Source of the DNA: an uncultured Rhizobiaceae group bacterium
Lineage (GTDB): Bacteria > Pseudomonadota > Alphaproteobacteria > Rhizobiales > Rhizobiaceae
Assembly (NCBI GenBank): GCA_938044775.1
Contig: CALIOE010000125.1
Span: forward strand, 1 to 55,543
Length of the DNA: 55,543 nucleotides
Reading direction: 5' to 3'
The notes beneath the pieces are model-generated. The model did not search any database. It had not been told where the DNA came from and saw nothing but the letters and a program-made list of their open reading frames with translations. The position numbers and the translations under genes are program-made. Shown here in pieces: positions 8,578 through 17,672 of the stretch. Within the stretch, counting starts at the first letter, position 1; each line of letters opens with the position of its first letter.

Positions 8578-11500
8578 TGTTCTGTCCTGCCAATTGTTCA
8601 AGTTCGAATTTCGCTGAGTTGGAGCGCGCTGTCCAAAGGCCACGCTCCTGTGCTTCCAAAAGCCTGTCTGCCATTTCCTTCAATGCCTCTGCATTCTTTT
8701 CTGCCATAAAGCTGCGTACGTTCTCGTCGGCTACAAACGCCTGATAGACAGCATCGAAATGATGATCCCGCACAGCCCCGGTCGTTGCAGAAAACGCGAA
8801 CAGATAGTCCACGGTTGCGGCAATCTCGAAGGCGCCTTTGTAACCATGTCGCATGACTCCGGCTATCCACTTGGGGTTCACCACCCGGGCACGCACAACC
8901 CGTCCGATCTCTTCCTCAAGCGTTCGAACAACCGGCTTGTCGGGCCGGGAATGATCGTTGTGATAGACAACCGGACGTGCACCGGAAATGTGTTCAACGG
9001 CTGCGGTCATGCCGCCTTCGAACTGATAATAGTCATCTGAATCCAGCAGATCATGTTCGCGGTTGTCCTGATTATGAACAACGGCCTCAACGCTGCTCAG
9101 GCGTTGCTCAAACTGGCCGCGTTCGGCCTCGCCTGCGGCATTGGCACCATAAGCATAGGCTCCCCAGGTCAGATAGGCCTCTGCCAGATCGGCCTTGTTG
9201 TTCCAGCCCTTCTCGTCGATCAGAGCTTGCAAACCTGCGCCATAGGCGCCGGGCTTTGAACCGAATATTCGGTAGCCGGCGCGTTGGCGCGCAGTTTTCA
9301 AATCCAGTCCTTCGGCCAGAAAGCTTGTCGCCTCGCGTTCCACGCGCGCAGCAATTGGATTATCCGCAGCATTTTCCTCGAGGGCAGCGATTGCACGTAC
9401 TGCACTATCAAAAAGATCGATCTGAGCCGGAAACGCATCACGGAAAAACCCGGAAATCCGCAGCGTTACATCGACCCGCGGCCGCCCGAGCTCTGCCAGT
9501 GTGATGACTTCATAACCTGTCACGCGGCGTGAGCCGTGGTCCCATACAGGACGGACACCGATCAGGGCCATGGCCTGAGCGATGTCGTCACCCCCGGTGC
9601 GCATATTTGAGGTGCCCCAGGCCGACAGGCCCAGCGAGGTTGGCCATTCACCGTTTTCCTGGCGGTGCCTCTTGATCAGCAATTCCGCAGACTTCTGTCC
9701 AAGATACCACGCCGCGGGGGTCGGCACTGCCCGGGTGTCGACGGAGTAAAAATTGCGACCGGTGGGCAGAACATCCGTGCGACCGCGCGTGGGTGCACCC
9801 GATGGTCCGGGCACAACAAACCGGCCATCCAGAGCGGCAAGGAAACTGTCAAGTTCTGCGGGACCGCAGGCTTCAATAGAAGGTGCAATTACGGCTGTGA
9901 TTTCAGCCAAAACAGATTGGGTCTCCGTCCAGCTTGCATCACACGCAATATCACCGGACACCAGCTGTACGGCCAGCATTTCGATCCGCTCGACCGTATC
10001 TCCATTTGTACGCCATGCTTCGTCCGACAAAGTCTGCAGCGTCGCTGGTTTGCTGCCCCGCCATGGCTCTCCCATCGCGCAATCCAGGGGATCGAAGCCC
10101 TTCCCGTCCAGCACATCAACAGCAATTGCCCGTTGCAGGCTTTGGTCGCCGCCTTGTCCCTGCCCGCGCGGCACCCGGGCCAAGGCCACGGTCAGGTCGG
10201 TCTTCAATCTGTCGCTGGGTGCTTCGCCAAAGATGTGCAGACCATCGCGTATCTGCATCTCCTTGAGTTCACACAGATAGGCATCGAGCTTGGTGAGCGC
10301 ACCATCGTCGCTCGTATCCGCGCCGATACCGGCATCCTGGTCCAGCCCGGTGTCGCGCATCAGGTCCAAGATTTGTTTGTGCAGATACGAGAGCCGACGC
10401 GGATCAACTCCGGCGGCCTCGTAATATTCATCCACCAGCGCTTCGAGTTCTTTGAGTGGACCATAGGTCTCCGCCCGCGTCAGCGGTGGCGTGAGATGAT
10501 CGATGATGACGGCTGACGACCTCCTTTTCGCCTGCGTCCCTTCTCCGGGATCATTGACGATGAACGGATAAATATGCGGCAGCGGTCCAAGAACTGCTTC
10601 CGGGAAGCACGTCTGCGACAAGGCCAGTGCTTTGCCCGGCAACCATTCCATGTTGCCATGCTTCCCCATGTGAGCGATGGCATGGATGCCGTAAACGGCT
10701 CGCAAAAAGAAATAGAATGCAAAATATCCATGCGGCGGAACCAGGTCCGGCGAATGATAAGTGTCGGTAGGATCAATGTTATAGCCGCGCGCCGGCTGAA
10801 TGCCGACAAGCGTATCGCCAAAGCGGGCAAGAGGAAGGGCAAACGCAGCCCGGCTCGAAAGAAAAAACGGATCACTTTCGGGCGCACCCCAACGCTCAAG
10901 CACTTGTTGCTTGACTGGTTCCGGAAGCTTCGCGAATTGCTCTTCGTAACGAACCAGCGAAACTGTTTCGCGGATGACACGTCCATCGCTTGCAGCGTTG
11001 GTCGGTCCAGCCTGAAGAAACGCAACAAGCGCTTCGCCGTCGCAGGGCAGATCATCGACGGGATAGCCGGCCCCAGCCATGGCCTGCAAGACCTTCATCG
11101 TCGCAGCCGGTGTGTCGAGTCCGACTCCATTGCCCAACCGCCCGTCGCGGTTTGGATAGTTCGCGAGGACAATTGCGACCCTTCGGTCCTTCGCTTCGCT
11201 GTTGTGCAGGCGTGCCCAATTGACCGCGAGTTCCGCAACAAAGCGGACCCGATCAGGTCGGGCAACGTGGCGAACAATATTGGCTTCGACGCTGTCATCG
11301 AAAACCCCGGCATTTTTGAACGCCACGGCGCGCGAAAGCACCCTTCCGTCAACTTCCGGCAGAGCGACATTCATGGCCAGATCGCGTGACGAGAGCCCCT
11401 GGTCGGAGCCGTTCCATGCTTCCTCACTGCCACCAGCAAGCACGGCCTGAAGCACCACTGCTCCGCCCTCATCCAGAACGGTCGGAGAATGGTTGCCATC

Positions 11501-12310
11501 GGGCGATGAAACAGCAAACCCGGTGAGGTTGATCACCACATCGGGTTTTGCCTGCCCGAACAGGGTTCTGATCGTTTCCTGAGAGACCGCGTCTTTCAGA
11601 GACGAGACAAATACAGGCAGCGCATTGACGGACATCTGTTTCAGCGCTTCGACGAGAGCGGCAATCGGTTGCGTGTTTCCAGCTTGCAGCAAGGCCCGGT
11701 AGAACGTGATCGCAACCACAGGTGACCCGGCGGTCCAACCGGCTCGCAGGTCATCTATGGATGGGCATTCGTTGTCCATCCACCACAGCCCCGCTTTAAG
11801 CAGCGGCGCGGCTTCCGGAACTGCACTCGAGTTGCCATTCAGATAGCCGGAAACGAACGCCAGAAAATTCGACAGATTGCCCGCACCGCCATGGTTCAGG
11901 TAAGCCCACAGCCTGAACCGGGTCTCGGCATCGGCGTTGTTAAACCGTTCAAGCGACAGGTCCGGCTTGTCGTCGCCTGGTAAAACGACGAGCGGAATAT
12001 CGTTGGCGTGACAGGTGGCGTGCAGTACTTCCAGACCATAGGGCCAATAACTCTCGCCACCCAAAACACGAACGACCACCATTCGCGACCTGGCAATCGT
12101 TTTCCCGGCATAAACGTCTATAGACATCGGATGGCTCAGCGCCATCAGATTGGCCACCCGAACCGAAAGATCACCACCGGCAGCATGTGCTATGCCCGCA
12201 AGTTCGGTATCAGCCGCTGAAATGAAAACCAGATCAGCCGGCGACTGGTTTAGATCAATCGCCTCATCCGCATCAGCGAGAGCGCCCTTTTGTGCGAGGA
12301 GGAGGTGCAT
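8570..12310 (-). CDS. cobN: Cobaltochelatase large subunit CobN
   Basis: Large subunit of the ATP-dependent late cobalt chelatase that inserts Co2+ into hydrogenobyrinic acid a,c-diamide together with CobS and CobT. The 1246 residues are near the usual length of about 1250-1275. Recognisable blocks include RVLGGESYWPYGLEVLHA, HMGKHGNMEWLPGKALALS (the HGNMEWLPGK signature of CobN/BchH/ChlH), PFIVNDPGEG, SAWGTSNMRTGGDDIAQAM, and, near the C-terminus, HNQDNREHDLLDSDDYYQFEGG in part. cobS and cobT are not in the window and must lie elsewhere. The gene starts 6 nt after the cobW stop. Confidence 0.97.
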   Translation of the reverse strand: MHLLLAQKGALADADEAIDLNQSPADLVFISAADTELAGIAHAAGGDLSVRVANLMALSHPMSIDVYAGKTIARSRMVVVRVLGGESYWPYGLEVLHATCHANDIPLVVLPGDDKPDLSLERFNNADAETRFRLWAYLNHGGAGNLSNFLAFVSGYLNGNSSAVPEAAPLLKAGLWWMDNECPSIDDLRAGWTAGSPVVAITFYRALLQAGNTQPIAALVEALKQMSVNALPVFVSSLKDAVSQETIRTLFGQAKPDVVINLTGFAVSSPDGNHSPTVLDEGGAVVLQAVLAGGSEEAWNGSDQGLSSRDLAMNVALPEVDGRVLSRAVAFKNAGVFDDSVEANIVRHVARPDRVRFVAELAVNWARLHNSEAKDRRVAIVLANYPNRDGRLGNGVGLDTPAATMKVLQAMAGAGYPVDDLPCDGEALVAFLQAGPTNAASDGRVIRETVSLVRYEEQFAKLPEPVKQQVLERWGAPESDPFFLSSRAAFALPLARFGDTLVGIQPARGYNIDPTDTYHSPDLVPPHGYFAFYFFLRAVYGIHAIAHMGKHGNMEWLPGKALALSQTCFPEAVLGPLPHIYPFIVNDPGEGTQAKRRSSAVIIDHLTPPLTRAETYGPLKELEALVDEYYEAAGVDPRRLSYLHKQILDLMRDTGLDQDAGIGADTSDDGALTKLDAYLCELKEMQIRDGLHIFGEAPSDRLKTDLTVALARVPRGQGQGGDQSLQRAIAVDVLDGKGFDPLDCAMGEPWRGSKPATLQTLSDEAWRTNGDTVERIEMLAVQLVSGDIACDASWTETQSVLAEITAVIAPSIEACGPAELDSFLAALDGRFVVPGPSGAPTRGRTDVLPTGRNFYSVDTRAVPTPAAWYLGQKSAELLIKRHRQENGEWPTSLGLSAWGTSNMRTGGDDIAQAMALIGVRPVWDHGSRRVTGYEVITLAELGRPRVDVTLRISGFFRDAFPAQIDLFDSAVRAIAALEENAADNPIAARVEREATSFLAEGLDLKTARQRAGYRIFGSKPGAYGAGLQALIDEKGWNNKADLAEAYLTWGAYAYGANAAGEAERGQFEQRLSSVEAVVHNQDNREHDLLDSDDYYQFEGGMTAAVEHISGARPVVYHNDHSRPDKPVVRTLEEEIGRVVRARVVNPKWIAGVMRHGYKGAFEIAATVDYLFAFSATTGAVRDHHFDAVYQAFVADENVRSFMAEKNAEALKEMADRLLEAQERGLWTARSNSAKFELEQLAGQNNG

Positions 12311-12316
12311 GGGGCT

Positions 12317-13387
12317 CTACACAAGAGCCGCCAACAGATCTTCGCGAATGGCCGTTTCATCAATGTCATGAAGGCCAATTACCACCAGTTGAGAACCACG
12401 CTTTTCGTTGGCTTGCCAGTCACGATCGAAATAGGAGTCGACACGCCTGCCCACGGCCTGAACGACCAGACGCATTGGCTTGCCTGATACTTCTACAAAT
12501 CCCTTCAGGCGCAAAATGTCATGTTTCTCGATAATGGACGTCAACGAAGCGGCAAGCGCGCTGGCGTCGGAAATCGCTGATCCCTCAACCACGAAGCTTT
12601 CAAACTCATCATGGTCGTGTTCGTGTCCGTCTTCATGATGCAGTTCGTGATGGCTCTTTCGTGCAGCCATGTCGTTCTCGGTTCCTATTCCAAGTCCCAG
12701 AAGAACTTCCGCACTCGGGACGCTGTCAACACCAGCGCGGATCAACTTTACCCTGCGTTCTGTTGCATCGCGAACCTCACCTTCGACAAAGTCAAGGCGG
12801 TCCGCATTCACCAGATCGGTCTTGCTCAAAACAATCATGTCGGCGCAAGTGATCTGGTCTTCAAACAGTTCCTCAAGCGGGCTTTCGTGGTCGAGGCTTT
12901 CATCCTGAACCCGTTGGGCCTGTACCGCGTCATGATCATGGGCAAACCGGCCTTCAGAGACCGCCGCTGAATCAACAACAGTCACAACGCCGTCCACCGT
13001 GACCTGTTCGCGAATCTCAGGCCAGTTGAAGGCACTGACGAGTGGTTGTGGCAACGCCAGTCCAGACGTCTCGATGACGATGTGGTCCGGACGTCGGTCA
13101 CTCTCCATCAACCTGGTAATTGTTGGGATGAAATCATCGGCGACAGTGCAGCAAATGCAACCATTGGTGAGTTCCACAATGTCATCTTCGCTACAGGTCT
13201 CGTCGCCACAGCCCGCGAGTACATCACCATCTACGCCGAGGTCACCGAACTCGTTGATAATCAGGGCGATACGCTTTCCGTTGGCAGTCGCCAGAAGGTT
13301 TCGAATGAGCGTCGTTTTGCCAGATCCAAGGAACCCCGTGATAACTGTGGCAGGTATTTTTTGTGCGTCCATTTCCAATAATCTCAC
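12317..13387 (-). CDS. cobW: CobW-family metallochaperone GTPase
   Basis: G3E-family P-loop GTPase, thought to deliver cobalt to CobN or help under limiting cobalt. The Walker A is GFLGSGKTTL (about residues 18-27), GCICC is the metal-binding CXCC motif, and SKTD is the guanine-specificity motif. A His/Glu/Asp-rich stretch (HHELHHEDGHEHDHDEFE) is a typical metal-loading loop. The C-terminal CobW_C domain contains LRLKGFVEV. The GTG at 13387 overlaps the cobU stop by 4 nt; the ATG at 13372 is a good alternative (MDAQKIPATVITG). CobW lies directly ahead of cobN, as in classic cob operons. Confidence 0.95.
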   Translation of the reverse strand: MRLLEMDAQKIPATVITGFLGSGKTTLIRNLLATANGKRIALIINEFGDLGVDGDVLAGCGDETCSEDDIVELTNGCICCTVADDFIPTITRLMESDRRPDHIVIETSGLALPQPLVSAFNWPEIREQVTVDGVVTVVDSAAVSEGRFAHDHDAVQAQRVQDESLDHESPLEELFEDQITCADMIVLSKTDLVNADRLDFVEGEVRDATERRVKLIRAGVDSVPSAEVLLGLGIGTENDMAARKSHHELHHEDGHEHDHDEFESFVVEGSAISDASALAASLTSIIEKHDILRLKGFVEVSGKPMRLVVQAVGRRVDSYFDRDWQANEKRGSQLVVIGLHDIDETAIREDLLAALV

Positions 13388-13911
13388 TTCAGTTTTTGCG
13401 GGAGGCCGGCAGTTACGAACCAGACATTCGGAGCCACAGCGGCAATATCCTGATGCAATCTGCCGGCATAATCGCGAAAGTCCCGCGCCATCTTTTCCAT
13501 CGGCACAATGCCCTGCCCGACTTCATTGCTCACCAATGCGACAGACGAGTCTCGCGACAATCCCTCCAACACATCGACAAGGTATCGGCACTCGTTGGAT
13601 ACGTCGCGTTCGGCCATCATCAGATTGGTGAGCCAAAGGGTCAGGCAGTCTACCAGAACGAAGGAGTCCGGACCGGCAAGATTTTTCAGTTCTTGTGCAA
13701 GGGCAAGCGGTTCCTCTACCAGTTGCCAATCCTTCCCGCGCCTTTGCTGATGCTGAGCGATGCGGTCTTCCATCTCGCCGTCCCGCTTTTCGCCGGTCGC
13801 GAGATAGATTTTTTGCAGTCCGCTGTCGGTGGCAAGTTTTTCGGCAAATGCACTTTTACCGGATCGCGCACCGCCGAGTACTAGCGATGCGCCGGCGGTG
13901 GTGTGGGCCAT
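13384..13911 (-). CDS. cobU: Adenosylcobinamide kinase / adenosylcobinamide-phosphate guanylyltransferase
   Basis: Bifunctional 175-residue enzyme (called CobP in Pseudomonas denitrificans) that phosphorylates adenosylcobinamide and attaches GMP, preparing the nucleotide loop. The P-loop is GGARSGKS (residues 13-20). The histidine in RIAQHQQRR (H54) corresponds to the guanylylated residue of CobU. VDCLTLWLTNLM and VSNEVGQGIVPM are conserved. It starts 7 nt after the HupE-like gene with AAGAGG as ribosome site and overlaps cobW by 4 nt. Confidence 0.95.
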   Translation of the reverse strand: MAHTTAGASLVLGGARSGKSAFAEKLATDSGLQKIYLATGEKRDGEMEDRIAQHQQRRGKDWQLVEEPLALAQELKNLAGPDSFVLVDCLTLWLTNLMMAERDVSNECRYLVDVLEGLSRDSSVALVSNEVGQGIVPMEKMARDFRDYAGRLHQDIAAVAPNVWFVTAGLPQKLK

Positions 13912-13918
13912 TTGCCTC

Positions 13919-14554
13919 TTAGCCGAAGGCAGCAGCGATGGCCTTTTCTCCGACCATCAGAAACCCTGCGCCTGCAACCATGCCCCCGGCGATACGGGCC
14001 GGAACGTTGTTGACGAATTCCTGCGCCTTGCCAAGGCTCGTGACAATTGCCGTGCCAGCGATAATGGAAATGGCATATTGGGTCATGCCGAAACCTGACA
14101 GATAGGCCAGTACCGGCGTCGTCTCAGCGCCAAAGATCGCCTCGCCATAGGCGTGTCCGTGGAACAATCCGGCGACTGCAAAGAGAGACGCGAAAACCGC
14201 AAATGATACGGCCCTGCCAGTGATGAGAAGCAAGCCGACTGCAGCTACGGAAAGCGAAATCACCAGCTCAACCGCAGGCAGGTTGATTGCCATCAGGTGT
14301 ATGCCAGTGCCGGCGACGGTCGCCAGAATGAAGAAAAGCGGCAACGCGAATCGCGCCCCGATAAGGACAGCGGCAATGCCGACAGCAACGACAAAAGCAA
14401 GATGATCAAGGCCGAGAACCGGATGTCCGATACCGGAGAGCAGGCCTTCCATCAGGTTGGATGGCGTCTTGCCGCCCATGGGATGATGCGCGAGCGCCGA
14501 TGTGGAAAACAGCGTGGCCATAGCTGCCAGGCCGGTAAGGGTTATCTTTTTCAT
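13919..14554 (-). CDS. HupE/UreJ-family transporter, predicted cobalt uptake
   Basis: A 211-residue integral membrane protein with about six hydrophobic segments after a signal peptide (MKKITLTGLAAMATLFSTSALA). The mature N-terminus HHPMGG and the signature GIGHPVLGLDHLAF (about residues 40-53) define the HupE/UreJ family, as does LFHGHAYGE. Family members carry Ni or Co. Being first behind a cobalamin riboswitch and joined to cobU-cobW-cobN points to cobalt. I chose the ATG at 14554 because it begins the signal peptide and has GGGAG about 12 nt upstream; longer in-frame readings would run into the riboswitch. Confidence 0.88.
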   Translation of the reverse strand: MKKITLTGLAAMATLFSTSALAHHPMGGKTPSNLMEGLLSGIGHPVLGLDHLAFVVAVGIAAVLIGARFALPLFFILATVAGTGIHLMAINLPAVELVISLSVAAVGLLLITGRAVSFAVFASLFAVAGLFHGHAYGEAIFGAETTPVLAYLSGFGMTQYAISIIAGTAIVTSLGKAQEFVNNVPARIAGGMVAGAGFLMVGEKAIAAAFG

Positions 14555-14669
14555 GTCTGCAAACAACTCCCGTGTTTTGCTCTGTGACGGGTGCTTGCGG
14601 ATGGCGGGAAAATTGCCACTTCGCAAACGGAACTCCCCGTCCGTTGATCGTATGGGCAATATCGCCCTT

Positions 14670-14875
14670 TGCAGATGGCAGGTCTCCTGGCTGCGGATCG
14701 TCAGTATCTGCCCGCCTTCCCGCCCTGACCATTGAAGCCCTGACAGTGGCATGATGGGCAAACCTCACCGCTACAGTCGCGGGGTCGGCTGTGTTTCGGG
14801 CTCCCGAATTGGGTCAGCCCCTCACATTCCCTTTTGCTCTCCGAATCCCCGAGGTGGGGCCGTTCAAAGACCACT
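14670..14875 (-). promoter_or_regulatory. Cobalamin (B12) riboswitch
   Basis: Read on the minus strand, the segment has the cobalamin riboswitch core in order: AAAAGGGAATGTGAGGG (around 14835-14819), GACCCCGCGACTGTAGCGG (around 14790-14771), CATGCCACTG (around 14754-14745), GGGAAGGCGGGCAGA, and the B12 box GCAGCCAGGAGACCTGCC (14694-14677). It ends about 120 nt before the HupE-like start codon and should switch off the transporter-cobU-cobW-cobN-cobO series when adenosylcobalamin is plentiful. The expression platform is not obvious: a GGGC/GCCC hairpin and an AACGGA/TCCGTT hairpin lie between the box and the gene. The 5' boundary is approximate. Confidence 0.95.
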
Positions 14876-14945
14876 TGCAACTGCGACTAAACAGTCCACC
14901 GACCGGCAAGTCAATCACGAATGCGACATGGATTGACGGGGTTGT

Positions 14946-16424
14946 TCAAAGCTCGAAAATTGTTGACTTGACCACTGGATCCAGACGTTCTGCCAGAACA
15001 TCGAGAGTTCGTTCCACCTCCGCGCGATAGTTCAGCGCGCCACCGGACACACCCAGTGAAGCCAAAAATGCCGCGCGCCAGTCGTCTGTTGTGAACAAGC
15101 CGTGCAGGTAGCAGCCACGCACGCTGCCATCTTGAGAGATAGCTCCGTCGGGCGCTCCTGCAAAACGTATCATGGGACGCTTTGTATCCGGGCCGGTGGT
15201 CTGACCCATATGAATTTCATAACCGGACAATGGCCGTCCGGTTTCGGCGTCAGTGGCATTTTGATTGAGAACAGTTTTCTCTGGCACCAGGACCGTCTCG
15301 ACATCGAGAAGCCGAAGCCCCTCCACTTCCCGATCAGTCCCCTCAATGCCATCGGGGTCACGCACGATCCGGCCCAGCATCTGATAGCCACCACAAATGC
15401 CAAGTACCTTTCCACCCCTTTGAACATGTCTCATCAGCTCGGCATCCCAACCCAGTTCCCGGAATTGGTTCAGATCGGCGATGGTGGACTTCGACCCGGG
15501 CAGGACAATCAACCGGGCATCACAGGGCCAGGGATCACCGGGGCGGACAAAGACCAGCCGGACCCCGGGTTCCAGTTTCAAGGGATCGAGATCATCGAAA
15601 TTGGCGATGCGCGACAAAATCGGCACTGCAATGGTCACACCATCCTGCGAGTCAGCAACAGAGTGTTCCAGAGCAACCGAATCCTCGGCTGGCAGGCGCG
15701 AAGCCTCCGGCAAAAACGGCACAACGCCAAATCCAGGCCATCCTGTAAATTCTGTGATCTGTTTCAATCCGTCGTCGAACAGGCTGACATCGCCGCGAAA
15801 CTTATTGATCAGAAAGCCCCGGATCATGTTGCGATCTTCCGGTGGCAGGATGGTGTGCGTCCCGACGATCGAGGCGATCACACCACCGCGATCAATATCA
15901 CCGACTAACACAACCGGTACATTAGCGGCGGTGGCAAAACCCATGTTGGCAATATCGCCTGAACGCAGGTTGATCTCAGCCGGCGATCCGGCGCCCTCCA
16001 CAATGATCAGATCTGTTTCGTCTCCGAGCCGCTCGAAACTCTCCATAACCGCCCCAAGGAGCCGCGGCTTGATCTGTTGGTAGTCTCGCCCGCCTGCTGA
16101 TCCCCATACCTTGCCATGAACGATAATCTGGCTGCCGGTCTCAGACTGCGGCTTGAGCAGCACAGGGTTCATGTCGACGCTGGACGGCACGCCGCAGGCC
16201 AGCGCCTGAAGCCACTGAGCACGGCCAATTTCACCTCCGCTACCATCGCCCAGCGGTGTGTCGGCAACAGCGGCATTGTTTGACATATTCTGTGGTTTAA
16301 ATGGCCGCACGCTCAGGCCACGCATTCTGGCAAGCCGGCAGAGACCGGCCACCAGGACGGTTTTGCCCACATCGGAGCCCGTGCCTTGCAGCATGATTGC
16401 GCGAGATTTTCGTTTCCTGGCCAT
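14946..16424 (-). CDS. cobQ: Cobyric acid synthase
   Basis: Glutamine-dependent amidotransferase (492 residues) that amidates four side chains of adenosylcobyrinic acid a,c-diamide. The N-terminal dethiobiotin synthetase-like ATPase domain has the P-loop QGTGSDVGKTV (13-23) and PFKPQNMSNNAAV. The C-terminal class I glutamine amidotransferase-like domain has GICGGYQMLGR with the nucleophile cysteine, and the catalytic-type histidine occurs in GCYLHGLF. The gene precedes the riboswitch, so it is transcribed from further upstream and probably escapes that control. No strong ribosome site is visible before the ATG. Confidence 0.96.
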   Translation of the reverse strand: MARKRKSRAIMLQGTGSDVGKTVLVAGLCRLARMRGLSVRPFKPQNMSNNAAVADTPLGDGSGGEIGRAQWLQALACGVPSSVDMNPVLLKPQSETGSQIIVHGKVWGSAGGRDYQQIKPRLLGAVMESFERLGDETDLIIVEGAGSPAEINLRSGDIANMGFATAANVPVVLVGDIDRGGVIASIVGTHTILPPEDRNMIRGFLINKFRGDVSLFDDGLKQITEFTGWPGFGVVPFLPEASRLPAEDSVALEHSVADSQDGVTIAVPILSRIANFDDLDPLKLEPGVRLVFVRPGDPWPCDARLIVLPGSKSTIADLNQFRELGWDAELMRHVQRGGKVLGICGGYQMLGRIVRDPDGIEGTDREVEGLRLLDVETVLVPEKTVLNQNATDAETGRPLSGYEIHMGQTTGPDTKRPMIRFAGAPDGAISQDGSVRGCYLHGLFTTDDWRAAFLASLGVSGGALNYRAEVERTLDVLAERLDPVVKSTIFEL

Positions 16425-16561
16425 AAAAGGCGCTTAGACGAGGCGTGCCCGCCGCACAAACAAAAACTGCGGCAGTCCATCCGAAACTCAAGGAAAGACC
16501 ACCGCAGATTTGTTACTCAACGCAGTACTGAATCTTCGGAAAAACTCACCGAATAAATCCT

Positions 16562-16650
16562 TTCCCGGTACGCGATACCTTTTCCGGGAACCAAGGTGAC
16601 GCTTAGGGCCGCCTTGGCTTCAACAGATAGCGCCTGTTTCCTAACAGGCG
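16562..16650. other. Three adjacent inverted repeats upstream of cobQ (in the 341-nt gap 16425-16765)
   Basis: The gap between mmsB and cobQ holds no convincing gene. It contains three inverted repeats in a row: TTCCCGG/CCGGGAA (16562-16590, with an alternative inner GGTA/TACC pairing), CCAAGG/CCTTGG (16591-16617) and a perfect CGCCTGTT-TCCT-AACAGGCG (16631-16650). None has a T-run on either strand that would make a clear rho-independent terminator. The remainder looks like ordinary intergenic DNA; no B12 riboswitch core was found here. Confidence 0.5.
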
Positions 16651-16765
16651 GCTAATGTTTGGTTAAGCAAACGGAAATGTCGCAGGAAAATGTTGCCGCA
16701 TTAACGGGGGCTTAGGCGAGAAATTAAGATTTGCCCACAGCAACGATGGGTTTTCCATCCGAGTC

Positions 16766-17659
16766 CTAAATGACGGAATTTTTCGCCTGTTGCATCAATT
16801 TGATAATGCCAGAGAAATCCGTTCCCTGATGGCCTTGCTCGCAGAAGGTCTTATAGAGATCCAGCGCCTTCGCCCCCATCGGGGTATAGGCGTTTGTCTG
16901 CTCAGCCGCATCCTGGCTCAAACCCAGATCCTTCAGCATCAGTTCTGCAGCAAAACCGGGCTTGTAGTCGTTGTTGGCAGGTGATGTGGGCACCGGTCCG
17001 GGAACCGGACAGTAAGTGGTCGTTGACCAACTTTGACCGGAAGCGGTCGACACCACATCAAACAGGGCCTGATCCTCCAGCCCCAGCCGCCGGCCCATTT
17101 CAAACGCTTCGGCAGTGCCAATCATGGTAACGGCCAGGATCATGTTGTTGCAGACTTTGGCAGCTTGCCCCGCAGTCGCCGAACCACATCGCACGACACG
17201 TCCAGCCATCGGATCAAGGATCGGCTCGGCTGCATCGAGAGCCTCGTTCGTGCCGCCAGCCATGAAAGTCAGGGTTCCGTTGATTGCGCCCATGATACCG
17301 CCAGACACCGGAGCATCCACAGACAAGGCTCCCGCCTGTGACGCAATCTCATGGGCCCGGGCTGCTGACTTAATGTCGATCGTCGAGCACTCAATCAGCA
17401 GACAACCGGTTTTCACCACACCGGATATGTCTTCATATACACCGACCACATGTTTTCCGGCCGGCAGCATTGTGACAACCACATCGCGTCCCTCTGCAGC
17501 CTCTTGCGCGGTCTCCGCGATGGCACAACCGGCCTCCCGCGCTGCGGCAACAGCCTCCGCAGAAAGATCAAATCCGGTGACGTTCAATCCCGCCTTTACA
17601 AGGTTGGCCGCCATCGGCCCGCCCATATTGCCGAGTCCGATAAATCCGATGGTTGTCAT
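16766..17659 (-). CDS. mmsB: 3-hydroxyisobutyrate dehydrogenase
   Basis: NAD-dependent oxidation of (S)-3-hydroxyisobutyrate to methylmalonate semialdehyde in valine catabolism. The 297 residues begin MTTIGFIGLGNMGGPMAANL, with the GxGxMG dinucleotide motif. VDAPVSGGIMGAINGTL is the substrate-binding signature, and the lysine in GQAAKVCNNMI is the catalytic one of the beta-hydroxyacid dehydrogenase family. STTTYCPVPG and the final helix are typical of MmsB rather than glyoxylate reductases. It lies 13 nt after the isobutyryl-CoA dehydrogenase gene, supporting a valine pathway operon. Confidence 0.93.
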   Translation of the reverse strand: MTTIGFIGLGNMGGPMAANLVKAGLNVTGFDLSAEAVAAAREAGCAIAETAQEAAEGRDVVVTMLPAGKHVVGVYEDISGVVKTGCLLIECSTIDIKSAARAHEIASQAGALSVDAPVSGGIMGAINGTLTFMAGGTNEALDAAEPILDPMAGRVVRCGSATAGQAAKVCNNMILAVTMIGTAEAFEMGRRLGLEDQALFDVVSTASGQSWSTTTYCPVPGPVPTSPANNDYKPGFAAELMLKDLGLSQDAAEQTNAYTPMGAKALDLYKTFCEQGHQGTDFSGIIKLMQQAKNSVI

Positions 17660-17672
17660 TTCAAGAACTTTC

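Noticed and set aside
16425-16765. Second cobalamin riboswitch ahead of cobQ
   Set aside because: No B12 box or core elements found on either strand; only three inverted repeats are present.
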